Of a stretch of 8,513 nucleotides of DNA, positions 1-7,474 are shown piece after piece. The translations under genes were made by a program, and so were the position numbers. The notes under the pieces are model-generated. The model had not been told where the DNA came from. It did no database searches and saw nothing but the letters and a program-made list of their open reading frames with translations. Every line of letters begins with the position of its first letter. Within the stretch, counting starts at the first letter, position 1. Origin of the DNA: an uncultured Opitutia bacterium (lineage in GTDB: Bacteria; Verrucomicrobiota; Verrucomicrobiia; Opitutales; UBA953); contig CAIPVK010000059.1 in assembly GCA_903868455.1 (NCBI GenBank), forward strand, positions 1 to 8,513, in the 5' to 3' direction.

Positions 1-479
1 TCTTCTCCTGCTCCGGGGCCGCCAAGCCCGCGCCCCTCAAGGTCGGCGACGCGCTCCCCGCCGTCGTCGCGCCCGACGAGGAGGGCCGCCCGGTGGACCT
101 CGCCAAGGAAGGCGCCAAGGGGCTCCTGCTCGTCTACTTCTACCCCAAGGCCGACACCCCGGGCTGCACCAAGCAGGGCTGCTCGCTGCGCGACAGCTGG
201 GGCGAGCTCCAGGCCAAGGGGGTCGTCACCCTGGGCGTGAGCACGGACAAGCCCGAGGCGCAGAAGGCCTTCCGCGAGAAGTATCGCCTGCCCTTCCGCC
301 TGCTCGCCGACTCGGAGAAGACGGTGCTCGGCGCCTTCGGCCTCTCGACGACGCTCGGCTTCTCGCCCCGCACGGCCTACCTCTTCGAGGACGGGAAGTG
401 CGTCTGGATCGACCCCAAGTCCTCGACCGGCGACCAAGCCGCGGTGGTGCTCGAGTTCCTCGCGAAGCGGGGGAAGTGA
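1..479 (+). CDS. Peroxiredoxin, BCP/PrxQ type, probably exported (5' end outside the window)
   Basis: Thiol peroxidase that reduces hydrogen peroxide and organic hydroperoxides. The frame is open from the left edge (first full codon at 3) to TGA at 477-479, and the start lies upstream. DTPGC at 153-167 contains the peroxidatic cysteine (codon 165-167). A second cysteine five residues later (180-182) gives the CxxxxC spacing of atypical 2-Cys BCP/PrxQ enzymes. The PRTAYLFEDG stretch near 366-395 is the conserved C-terminal strand with the active-site Arg. The first visible residues read [F/L/I/V]-F-S-C-S, because the split first codon is NTC. They are followed by an Ala/Pro/Lys linker before KVGD, where the thioredoxin fold begins. 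This resembles a signal peptide end, possibly a lipobox, so I infer a periplasmic or membrane-anchored enzyme, although Phe at -2 is off-consensus. The family call is firm; the location is uncertain. Confidence 0.9.
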   Translation, partial: FSCSGAAKPAPLKVGDALPAVVAPDEEGRPVDLAKEGAKGLLLVYFYPKADTPGCTKQGCSLRDSWGELQAKGVVTLGVSTDKPEAQKAFREKYRLPFRLLADSEKTVLGAFGLSTTLGFSPRTAYLFEDGKCVWIDPKSSTGDQAAVVLEFLAKRGK

Positions 480-484
480 GGGAA

Positions 485-520
485 ATGGCGGGGTCGGCGG
501 GGACAGCGGGGGCGGCGGGT
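485..520 (+). repeat. 4 x 9-bp tandem array, nnnGCGGGG, with G-quadruplex potential
   Basis: GCGGGG starts at 488, 497 and 506, and GCGGGT at 515, so the spacing is exactly 9 bp. The G runs at 490-493, 499-502, 508-512 and 517-519 are separated by 4-5 nt, which satisfies the usual intramolecular G-quadruplex pattern. The array begins about 6 nt after the peroxiredoxin stop and would be in its 3' UTR. The pattern is read directly from the sequence; folding is inferred. Confidence 0.65.
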
Positions 521-563
521 TAGCGGGCGAAGGCTCGCTGCGCTCGTCAGCTAAGATCGCCTT

Positions 564-603
564 CTCTTTCCAGCCTTTCCCAGCTGTTCCCAGCCCTTTC
601 CAG
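564..603. repeat. 4 x 10-bp tandem array, consensus CCTTTCCCAG
   Basis: Four consecutive units are visible: CTCTTTCCAG (564-573), CCTTTCCCAG (574-583), CTGTTCCCAG (584-593) and CCCTTTCCAG (594-603). The period of about one helical turn puts every unit on the same DNA face. The top strand is pyrimidine-rich in a GC-rich surrounding. No function is known to me. Confidence 0.7.
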
Positions 604-634
604 CATGACGCGCAGCGGCACAACGCCCGCCTAC

Positions 635-666
635 CCCGCCGGACCGCCAGACCGCCGCACCGCCAA
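635..666. repeat. 4 x 8-bp tandem array, ACCGCCnn
   Basis: CCCGCC at 635 and ACCGCC at 643, 651 and 659 are spaced exactly 8 bp apart, ending beside the prs stop codon. On the prs transcript it reads as GGCGGT repeats. It is partly complementary to the G-rich array at 485-520. Function unknown; it could be part of a 3'-end structure. Confidence 0.65.
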
Positions 667-667
667 T

Positions 668-1618
668 TCAATAGCCCTTCACCTTGAACAGGTCGGTCAC
701 GCTGCTGTTGCCGTGGATGCGCTTGATGGCGTCGGAGAGCAGCGGGGCGATCGAGAGGACGGTGATGGGCAGGCCCTTCGGGTCGACCGGGACGGAGTTG
801 GTCGTGATGACCTCGTCGATGGGGCCGCCGCGCAGGCGCGGGTAGGCGGGCTCCTGCAGCATGCAGTGCGAGACGAGGGCGCGGACGGACCGGGCGCCGT
901 TCTTCTTGAGCAGCTCGGCGGCGGCGGTGAGCGTGCCGGCGGTCTCCGTCATGTCGTCGACCAGGATGATGTCGCGGCCCTCGACCTCGCCGACGAGGCT
1001 GGTGGCCTGGACGGTGGTGTCGCTCGTGCGGCGCTTGGCCACGAAGCCGAAGGGCAGCTGGAGGTGGTCGGCGATGGCGGCGGCGTACTTGAGGCCGCCG
1101 ACGTCGGGCGAGAAGACGGTGGCCTCGCGCACCCAGGGCTTGTTGCGGATGTGCGCGTAGAAGACGGGCGAGGCGAAGAGGTGGTCGACCGGGATGTCGA
1201 AGAAGCCCTGGATCTGCTGGGCGTGGAGGTCGACGGCGAGGACGCGGCTGACGCCCGCCGCGGTGAGCAGGTTGGCGACGAGCTTGGCGGTGATGGGGAC
1301 GCGGGGCTTGTCCTTGCGGTCCTGGCGGGCGTAGCCGAAGAACGGCATCACGGCGGTGATGCGGTTGGCCGAGGCGCGGCGCATCGCGTCCACCATGATG
1401 AGCAGCTCCATGATGCACTCGTTGGCCGGGGAGCAGGTGGGCTGGACGACGAAGACGTCCGAGCCGCGGATGTTCTCGTTGATCTGGACGAAGGTCTCGC
1501 CGTCGGGGAAGCGGCGGACGGTGGCCGCGCCGAGCGGGACGCCGAGCCCGTCGCAGATCTCCTTGGCGAGGGCCGGGTTGGCGTTGCCGGTGAAGACCTT
1601 GATCGGGGGGAGGGTCAT
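668..1618 (-). CDS. prs: Ribose-phosphate pyrophosphokinase (PRPP synthase, class I)
   Basis: Transfers pyrophosphate from ATP to ribose 5-phosphate, giving PRPP for nucleotide, NAD, histidine and tryptophan synthesis in the cytosol. The product has 316 residues, the normal family length. Visible motifs, in order, are RRFPDGE (35-41), GYARQDRK (95-102), VDLHAQQIQGFF (129-140, with the metal/ATP-binding His132), SPDVGG (170-175), the catalytic flexible loop starting KRR (195-197), and the ribose-5-phosphate loop VDDMTETAGT (220-229). The last is a variant of the more usual DDMIDTAGT, keeping an acidic residue as Glu. Its ATG overlaps the lpxD stop as ATGA, and GGAAGGA (1625-1631) lies 6 nt upstream, which fixes the start. 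It is the last gene of the cluster and is probably translationally coupled to lpxD. A nucleotide-metabolism enzyme is an unusual tail for an outer-membrane operon. Confidence 0.97.
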   Translation of the reverse strand: MTLPPIKVFTGNANPALAKEICDGLGVPLGAATVRRFPDGETFVQINENIRGSDVFVVQPTCSPANECIMELLIMVDAMRRASANRITAVMPFFGYARQDRKDKPRVPITAKLVANLLTAAGVSRVLAVDLHAQQIQGFFDIPVDHLFASPVFYAHIRNKPWVREATVFSPDVGGLKYAAAIADHLQLPFGFVAKRRTSDTTVQATSLVGEVEGRDIILVDDMTETAGTLTAAAELLKKNGARSVRALVSHCMLQEPAYPRLRGGPIDEVITTNSVPVDPKGLPITVLSIAPLLSDAIKRIHGNSSVTDLFKVKGY

Positions 1619-2676
1619 GGCGCGTCCTTCCGGAGAGCGTCCAAGGCGGCCGCCAGCGAATCAACCTTTTTGAAGAGCTCGGGCAGCCGCCGCGAGAGGA
1701 CGGCCATGCGGCGCTCGAGGCCGAAGGGGACGGCGGGCGAGCCGTTCATGAAGCCGCCCGCGGGGACGTCCTCGAAGAGGCCGGCCTGGGCGCCGAGCCG
1801 GACGCCGTCGCCGAGGCGCAGGTGGCCGGCGACGCCGGACTGGCCGCCGAGCACGCAGCCGTCGCCGAGCACGGTGGAGCCGGCGATGCCGACCTGGGCG
1901 GTGACGAGGCACTGTCGGCCGATGCGGACGTTGTGGGCGACCTGCACGAGGTTGTCGATCTTCGTGCCCCGCCCCACGACGGTGCGGCTGAAGCGCGCGC
2001 GGTCGAGGGTGGTGTTGGCGCCGATGTCGACGTCGTCCTCCAGCACCACGACGCCCACCTGGGGGATGCGCTCGACGCGGTCGCCGACCGGCTCGTAGCC
2101 GAAGCCGTCCGAGCCGACCACCGCGCCGCTCTGCAGGCGGCAGCGCGCGCCCACGACGCAATGGTCGCCGACCGTGACGCGCGGCTTGAGCCAGCTGTCG
2201 GCGCCGACCGAGGCGCCCGCGCCCAGGTGGCACTGGGCCTCGAGCACGGCGCGCGGGCCGACGCTCGCGCCGGCGAGCAGCGTGCAGCCGGGGCCGACGT
2301 GGGCCGTCGGGTCGACGCAGGCCGCGGGGTCGACGACGGCGGAGGGGTGGACGCCCGCGGGCGGGCGCGGCCAGAGCGAGGCCTCGACCGCGGCGCACAC
2401 CAGGGCGAGCGCGTAGGACGGGCGGTCGACGCGGACGAAGGCCTGGCCGGGCGCGGGCGCGCCGGGATGGTCGGACGGCACGAGGACGGCGCCGGCGCGG
2501 CTGGTCGCGACCTCGGCGGCGTAGCGCGGGTTGCCGAGGAAGGAGAGGTCGTCGGGGCCGGCGTCGGCCAGGGCGGCGATGCCCGTCAGCCGGCGGGCGA
2601 GCGCCGCGGCGTCACCCTCGGTCGCCTTGGCCTCGGTCAGCCGGGCGAGCGCCTCGAGGGTGAGCGAGATCGACAT
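1615..2676 (-). CDS. lpxD: UDP-3-O-acylglucosamine N-acyltransferase LpxD
   Basis: Third committed enzyme of lipid A synthesis: it adds a 3-hydroxyacyl chain from acyl-ACP to the 2-amino group of UDP-3-O-acylglucosamine in the cytosol. The product has 353 residues. The N-terminal uridine-binding domain spans about 1-105 and has LSFLGNPRY at 44-52. A left-handed beta helix of hexapeptide repeats runs from about 109 to 300. QVAHNV (245-250) contains the catalytic His248, GGQSGVAGH (277-285) the second conserved His, and SDGFGYEP (189-196) and NGSPAVP (311-317) are further family signatures. A short C-terminal helix follows. I chose the ATG at 2676 over an in-frame TTG two codons upstream, which would start next to the hairpin. 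No Shine-Dalgarno is visible; the leader reads CTCCTTTGGCC. It lies 39 nt after ompH and overlaps prs. Confidence 0.96.
   Translation of the reverse strand: MSISLTLEALARLTEAKATEGDAAALARRLTGIAALADAGPDDLSFLGNPRYAAEVATSRAGAVLVPSDHPGAPAPGQAFVRVDRPSYALALVCAAVEASLWPRPPAGVHPSAVVDPAACVDPTAHVGPGCTLLAGASVGPRAVLEAQCHLGAGASVGADSWLKPRVTVGDHCVVGARCRLQSGAVVGSDGFGYEPVGDRVERIPQVGVVVLEDDVDIGANTTLDRARFSRTVVGRGTKIDNLVQVAHNVRIGRQCLVTAQVGIAGSTVLGDGCVLGGQSGVAGHLRLGDGVRLGAQAGLFEDVPAGGFMNGSPAVPFGLERRMAVLSRRLPELFKKVDSLAAALDALRKDAP
1625..1631 (-). promoter_or_regulatory. Shine-Dalgarno site for prs
   Basis: On the minus strand GGAAGGA ends 6 nt before the prs ATG, inside the 3' end of lpxD. It is the only clear Shine-Dalgarno sequence among the five genes of this cluster. 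Confidence 0.7.
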
Positions 2677-2687
2677 GGCCAAAGGAG

Positions 2688-2710
2688 GCGCCCCTGCGGG
2701 GCAGGGGCGC
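2688..2710 (-). promoter_or_regulatory. Intercistronic hairpin between ompH and lpxD
   Basis: A perfect 10-bp inverted repeat, GCGCCCCTGC / GCAGGGGCGC with a 3-nt loop, fills most of the 39-nt spacer, ending 11 nt before the lpxD ATG. It has no U-tract after it, so it is not a standard terminator. It could stabilise or process the mRNA, or reduce lpxD translation. It resembles the element in the bamA-ompH spacer. Confidence 0.7.
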
Positions 2711-2715
2711 TCGGG

Positions 2716-3303
2716 TCACTTCTTGGCGTCGGCCTTGGGCGCCTCGGCCTTCGGGGCCTCGGCGGGAGCGGCGGGCTTGTAGTTGGCGTTCAGCTCGGCG
2801 AGGACGGCCTCGGTGATGTCGAGGGAGCCGTCGGCGTAGAAGGCCGAGCCCTTGGGCAGGACGAGCTGGAGACCCTTGGCCTTGGCGACCTTCTCCACCG
2901 CGGGGCGGAGGTCGGCGTCGATGGCGCGGGACATCTCCTGCACGCGGCCCTGGATGGTGGTGCGGGCCTCCTGGTCGAGCTGCTGGAGGGCGCCGTAGCG
3001 CTGGCGGAAGGTCTCCTCCTTGCCGCGGAGCTCCTGGGAGATCTGCTGCTTGCCGGAGTCGGAGAGGAGGGGCGACTGGGCGCGCTTCTGGGTCTCCTGG
3101 AGGTCGGCCTGGAGGCGCTGGACCTCGTCGACCTTCTCCTGGACGGCGACCTTGGCGTTGTCGATGGACTTCTGGATGCTGGCCTGCTGCTCGACGGCCT
3201 TGGTGTACTTCTTGGAGATCTCCGCGGCGTCGACGACGCCGACCTTGGGCGGGTTGGCCGAGAGGGTGGCGGCGAGGGCGAGGAGGGCGACGAACGGCTT
3301 CAT
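2716..3303 (-). CDS. skp: OmpH/Skp-family periplasmic chaperone
   Basis: Skp-type chaperones bind unfolded outer-membrane proteins after Sec export and hold them soluble for BamA. The product has 195 residues. Residues 1-16 form a Sec signal peptide (MKPFVALLALAATLSA, cleaved near Ala16). KVGVVDAAEI (20-29) is the conserved first strand of the OmpH domain. A long charged, Gln-rich helical/coiled-coil segment runs from about 31 to 143 and corresponds to the tentacles. LQLVLPKGSAFYADGSLDIT (145-164) is the conserved C-terminal strand and loop. The tail 177-195 is an Ala/Pro/Lys repeat (AEAPK units), probably disordered. The ATG at 3303 was chosen because it opens the signal peptide directly; upstream TTG codons would precede it with a Pro-rich stretch. 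No Shine-Dalgarno is visible and the leader is pyrimidine-rich. Its position between bamA and lpxD is typical of the family. Confidence 0.94.
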   Translation of the reverse strand: MKPFVALLALAATLSANPPKVGVVDAAEISKKYTKAVEQQASIQKSIDNAKVAVQEKVDEVQRLQADLQETQKRAQSPLLSDSGKQQISQELRGKEETFRQRYGALQQLDQEARTTIQGRVQEMSRAIDADLRPAVEKVAKAKGLQLVLPKGSAFYADGSLDITEAVLAELNANYKPAAPAEAPKAEAPKADAKK

Positions 3304-3326
3304 GATGGGGATAGGGAAGACCCCCA

Positions 3327-3349
3327 AGGAAGCCCGCCCCGCGGGGCTT
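3327..3349 (-). promoter_or_regulatory. Intercistronic hairpin between bamA and ompH
   Basis: The 73-nt spacer contains the perfect 12-bp palindrome GCCCCGCGGGGC (3336-3347). It also allows an alternative stem AAGCCC / GGGCTT (3330-3335 with 3344-3349). The plus-strand stretch CCAAGGAAG...GCCCC-GCGGGGC is close to CCAAAGGAGG...GCCCCTGCGGGGC at the ompH-lpxD junction, so both ends of ompH carry copies of a similar element. There is no U-tract. Confidence 0.6.
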
Positions 3350-3376
3350 GGCAACAGCAGAAAACCCCCGGAAGGC

Positions 3377-5823
3377 TCAGAAGAAGGTGCCGAAGCTGAA
3401 GTTCAGCTGCATCCCGTCGTCGTTGACCGTCTTGCCGTTCTTGAGGGTGTCCCGCAGGGGGAAGCCGAAGTCGAGCCGGAGGACGGCCCCGCCCAGGAGG
3501 ATGCGCAGGCCGATGCCCGCGTCGCCGTTGATCTGGTCGGGCGAGAAATCGTTGGAGGCCTTGTTGAGGAAGCCCCAGTCGGTGAAGGCGGCCCAGCGGA
3601 GGTTGTCCGAGGCCTGGATGAGGTACTCGGCGCTGACCATGCCGTAGGTGAGGCCGCCGACCGGTTGCTGGAGGCCGGCGGGATTGCCGACGGACGACTG
3701 GAAGGTGTCCGCCGCGCCGACGTGGTTGTACTTGAAGCCGCGCAGGTCGTAGGCGCCGCCGAGGAACTGGCGCTCGTGGAAGGGCACCGGCGCGTTGTCC
3801 TGATAGGTGCCGAGGCGGGCGACCAGGCCGAGGGTCTGGTTGGCCTCGCGCGAGATGAGGAACCAGGTCCCGGCCTTCAGGTCGGTCTTGAGGTAGTCGA
3901 CGTCCCCGCCGAGGCCGCCGCCGGCCAGCGTGTTGGTCAGCGCCACGCGGGAGCCGCGGGTCGGGAACATCAGGTCGTCGCGGGTGTCGCGGGCGAGCGA
4001 GAGCGAGAGCTCGGGGATGTCGGTCGTCCCGCCCGAGGCGTCGAGGACATCCTGAGGCACGATGGCCGCGTTGACGTCGCGCAGCTCCACGCTGCGCACG
4101 CCGAGCGAGAGCCGGGCCTGCACGCCGAGGATGTTGCGGCGCGCGTAGACGTCGGCCCCGCGGGTCTGCAGGTCGTAGTAGCTCGACTGGAAGCCGGAGA
4201 AGCGCTGGTAGAGGTTGTAGCCGACGGCGAGGTCGCGCTCCCAGAGCGAGGGCTCCTCGAAGCTGTGCTCGATGGAGTTGGAGAGGTTGCCCGCCGACAC
4301 GCGGAGGCGGAACTTCTGGCCGCCGCCGCGGAACCAACCCTCGGGGTTGGAGACGTCGAAGTTGCCCTCGGAGTACTCGACGAAGCCGACCAGCTGCTCG
4401 ACCGAGCTGAAGCCGGCGCCGAAGGAGACCTGGCCGGTGGGGCCCTCCTTGACCGCCACGAGGACGTCGCGCTGGTCGGGGACGGCGGTGGGGACGGGCG
4501 CGACGCGCACCGTCTCGAAGAAGCGGGTGTTGCGCAGGCGCGACTCGGAGCGGCGCGCGGCCTCGAGGTCGAAGAGGTCGCCGGGCTGGAGCGCGAGCTC
4601 GCGCGCGATGACGGTGGAGCGGGTCTTGGTGTTGCCCTCGATCAGGACCTGGCGGACGGTGCTCGGGGCGCCCTCGCGGATCTCGAAGCGCAGGTCGATC
4701 GCGCCGGTGGCGAGGTTGGGGGTCCGGACGACGCCGATCTGGACGTCGAGGTGCCCGCGGCGGCCGTAGGCCTCGCGGAGCTTGTCCACCGCGACCTCGA
4801 CGGCGGCGGCGCTGTACCACGAGCCGGTCTCGAGGCGGTCGGTCGCGGCCACCACGAGCCCCGAGCGGGCGGAGGGACGCGCCACGGCGGCGAGCAGGGA
4901 CTCGGTCGAGAACGGCGAGCCGGGCGCGCGGCCGAGGTCGTTGCCCGTGACAGCGAGGGCGCCGACGGCGTAGCGCCGGCCCTCGCGGACGCGGAAGACG
5001 ACGTCGACCCAGCCCTCGTCGCCGTCGACCTCGACCACCGGGCAGGCCACCGCGGCGTCGGTCGAGTCGAGCTCGGCGTCGAGGAAGCCCTGCGCGCGGT
5101 AGTGCGCGAGCAGGGTCTCGCAGTCCTCGCGGTACTCGTCGGCGGAGAGGCGGCCGCCGCCGGTCAGGCCGGAGAGCTTCCACCAGCGCCAGGTCGAGGC
5201 CTTGAGCTCGAGGTCCTCGAGCAGGTCGGCCTCGGCGAGCGCCGAGGCGCCCTCGATGCGGACGCGGCGGACGCGCATCTCGGGGGTGAGCGCGGCGCGG
5301 ACGACGAGGTCGACGCGGCCGTCCTCGCGCGGGGCCGGGACGACCTCGAGGGCGGCGAGCGGGCGCTTCTTGCGCAGGAACTTCAGGGCCTTGTTGCGCC
5401 CCTGGGTCAGGCGCACGGGGTCGAGCGGCTCCCCCGCGGCGACGCCGAGCTCCTCGAGCAGGTCGTCGGCGTCCACCTTGTCCTCCAGGCCCTCGACGCG
5501 GACCTCCGCGATGACGGGCCGGGGCTCGACGATGACGCGCACGACGGCGGTGCCGCCGGCGGCGTCGAGCTCGGGCAGGACCTCGGCCTGGGCGAATCGG
5601 CCGGTGGCGTAGAGCGAGCGGACGGTGTCGGCCGCGGCCTCGCGGGAGTAGGGCTGGCCGGGGCGCAACGCGACGTGGCCGAGCACGAAGGCCTCGGCGA
5701 CGGCGCCCTTGCCGGCGACCTCGACGCGCACCTCCCGCACGGTCGGCTCGGCCGCGAGCGCGGCGGCCGGCAGGAGCGCCGCGGCCAGGAGCAGGCGGGC
5801 CAGGCGGCGGGAGGGGGCGGGGA

Positions 5824-5827
<4 letters not shown>
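3377..5827 (-). CDS. bamA: Outer membrane protein assembly factor BamA (Omp85)
   Basis: Central subunit of the BAM complex, which folds and inserts beta-barrel proteins into the outer membrane. The product has 816 residues, close to the 810 of E. coli. A signal peptide spans 1-25 or 26 (LLLAAALLPAAALA then AEP). Five POTRA domains follow at about 28-101, 105-180, 185-284, 286-386 and 388-462, then a C-terminal barrel from 463. The barrel shows RDTRDD...FPTRGS (613-626) and the loop-6 motif LRGF (695-698), and ends in the aromatic beta-signal FSFGTFF. Cys236 and Cys262, both in POTRA3, are the only cysteines I see and could form a disulfide. Its ATG overlaps the dnaB stop as ATGA, which fixes the start. 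No Shine-Dalgarno is visible, so coupling to dnaB translation is likely. The open frame continues upstream, but that part is a shadow of dnaB. Confidence 0.96.
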
Positions 5828-7254
<1,427 letters not shown>

Positions 7255-7285
7255 GGGACGGGGGATGCTGGACGGGAAAGGGGGG
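7255..7285 (+). other. G-run cluster opposite the dnaB leader (putative G-quadruplex)
   Basis: On the plus strand, which is the dnaB template, G runs occur at 7255-7257, 7260-7264, 7274-7276 and 7280-7285, with loops of 2, 9 and 3 nt. The mRNA side is correspondingly C-rich directly before the ATG. Folding is inferred. Confidence 0.4.
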
Positions 7286-7298
7286 TTGGACAGCGCCA

Positions 7299-7328
7299 AT
7301 TATGCCCAGCCCTCTGTGAATAACTCAA
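7299..7328 (-). promoter_or_regulatory. Sigma70-like promoter of the dnaB-bamA-ompH-lpxD-prs cluster
   Basis: On the minus strand, TTGAGT (7328-7323, 4/6 to TTGACA) and CATAAT (7304-7299, 5/6 to TATAAT) are separated by 18 bp. Transcription would start near 7292, giving a leader of about 38 nt to the dnaB ATG. This is one of the few AT-rich patches of the window. I see no equally good promoter inside the cluster, so it may serve all five genes. Confidence 0.6.
7315..7323 (-). promoter_or_regulatory. Consensus DnaA box within the dnaB promoter
   Basis: TTATTCACA on the minus strand (TGTGAATAA on the plus) fits the 9-bp DnaA box consensus TTATNCACA with no mismatch. It lies in the spacer between the -35 and -10 elements, sharing one base with the -35. 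DnaA bound here would be expected to hinder RNA polymerase. I found no second box in this intergenic region, so it looks like an operator and not an origin. Confidence 0.55.
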
Positions 7329-7474
7329 CCCCGGGCGACGCGAAATGGCGAAAAGACGGCACAATGCGGCGGTCCCGCGACGGTTCGGTGACGAACCCGG
7401 TCCCGGCGGGAAAAAAGGGGATAAAAACGAAGTTTGGGGTGGAGGATTGGGGCGACCGCTTTTCATAGTGGGGC
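7329..7474. other. Divergent intergenic region upstream of the plus-strand operon
   Basis: Between the dnaB promoter and the GTG at 7475 there is no credible gene. The stretch includes an inverted repeat (7382-7397) and a locally A-rich tract (7411-7427: a run of six A, then GATAAAAA). It must hold the promoter of the 7475-8513 operon. CATAGT at 7464-7469 resembles a -10 element and would place the transcript start at or near the GTG, but I see no matching -35, so I do not call it. Confidence 0.4.
7382..7397. promoter_or_regulatory. Inverted repeat GGTTCG-GTGA-CGAACC, possible operator or hairpin
   Basis: A perfect 6-bp inverted repeat with a 4-nt GTGA loop (GNRA class if transcribed), about 78 bp upstream of the plus-strand GTG. 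It is flanked by direct repeats of GGTCCCG at 7371-7377 and 7400-7406. It could be a dyad bound by a regulator or a small RNA hairpin; no U-tract follows. Confidence 0.35.

Larger units (their letters stand above)
480..667. other. Convergent intergenic region made of three short tandem arrays
   Basis: This gap lies between the stops of the peroxiredoxin and prs genes. I see no credible gene in it. It contains a 9-bp array, a 10-bp array and an 8-bp array, each listed separately. Between the first two, GAAGGC (529-534) and GCCTTC (559-564) can form a 6-bp stem followed by the pyrimidine run TCTCTTTCC, which could weakly terminate plus-strand transcription. The G-rich left array and the C-rich right array are roughly complementary on the same strand. 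A transcript crossing the whole gap could therefore fold into one long imperfect stem. No classic hairpin plus U-tract terminator is visible on either strand. Confidence 0.6.

Noticed and set aside
485..666. CRISPR array
   Set aside because: Units are 8-10 bp with no unique spacers of 25-40 bp and no repeat of CRISPR length.
605..2098. 497-codon plus-strand open frame opposite prs and lpxD
   Set aside because: Low-complexity Asp/Gly/Val/Glu-rich translation without motifs; the minus strand there encodes prs and lpxD with catalytic motifs intact.
2688..2710. Rho-independent terminator between ompH and lpxD
   Set aside because: The stem is strong but is followed by CTCCTTTGGCC and not a U-tract, and it lies inside an apparently continuous operon.
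1822..3399. 525-codon plus-strand open frame opposite lpxD and ompH
   Set aside because: Composition typical of an antisense shadow (Leu/Gly/Asp repeats); no recognisable feature.
7382..7401. tRNA-like T-arm (GGTTCG...CGAACC)
   Set aside because: No acceptor stem, anticodon arm or CCA context around it; the loop is 4 nt, not the 7 nt of a T-loop.
7299..7474. Chromosomal replication origin near the DnaA box
   Set aside because: Only one box was found and there is no clear AT-rich unwinding element with repeats. A regulatory site is the simpler reading.
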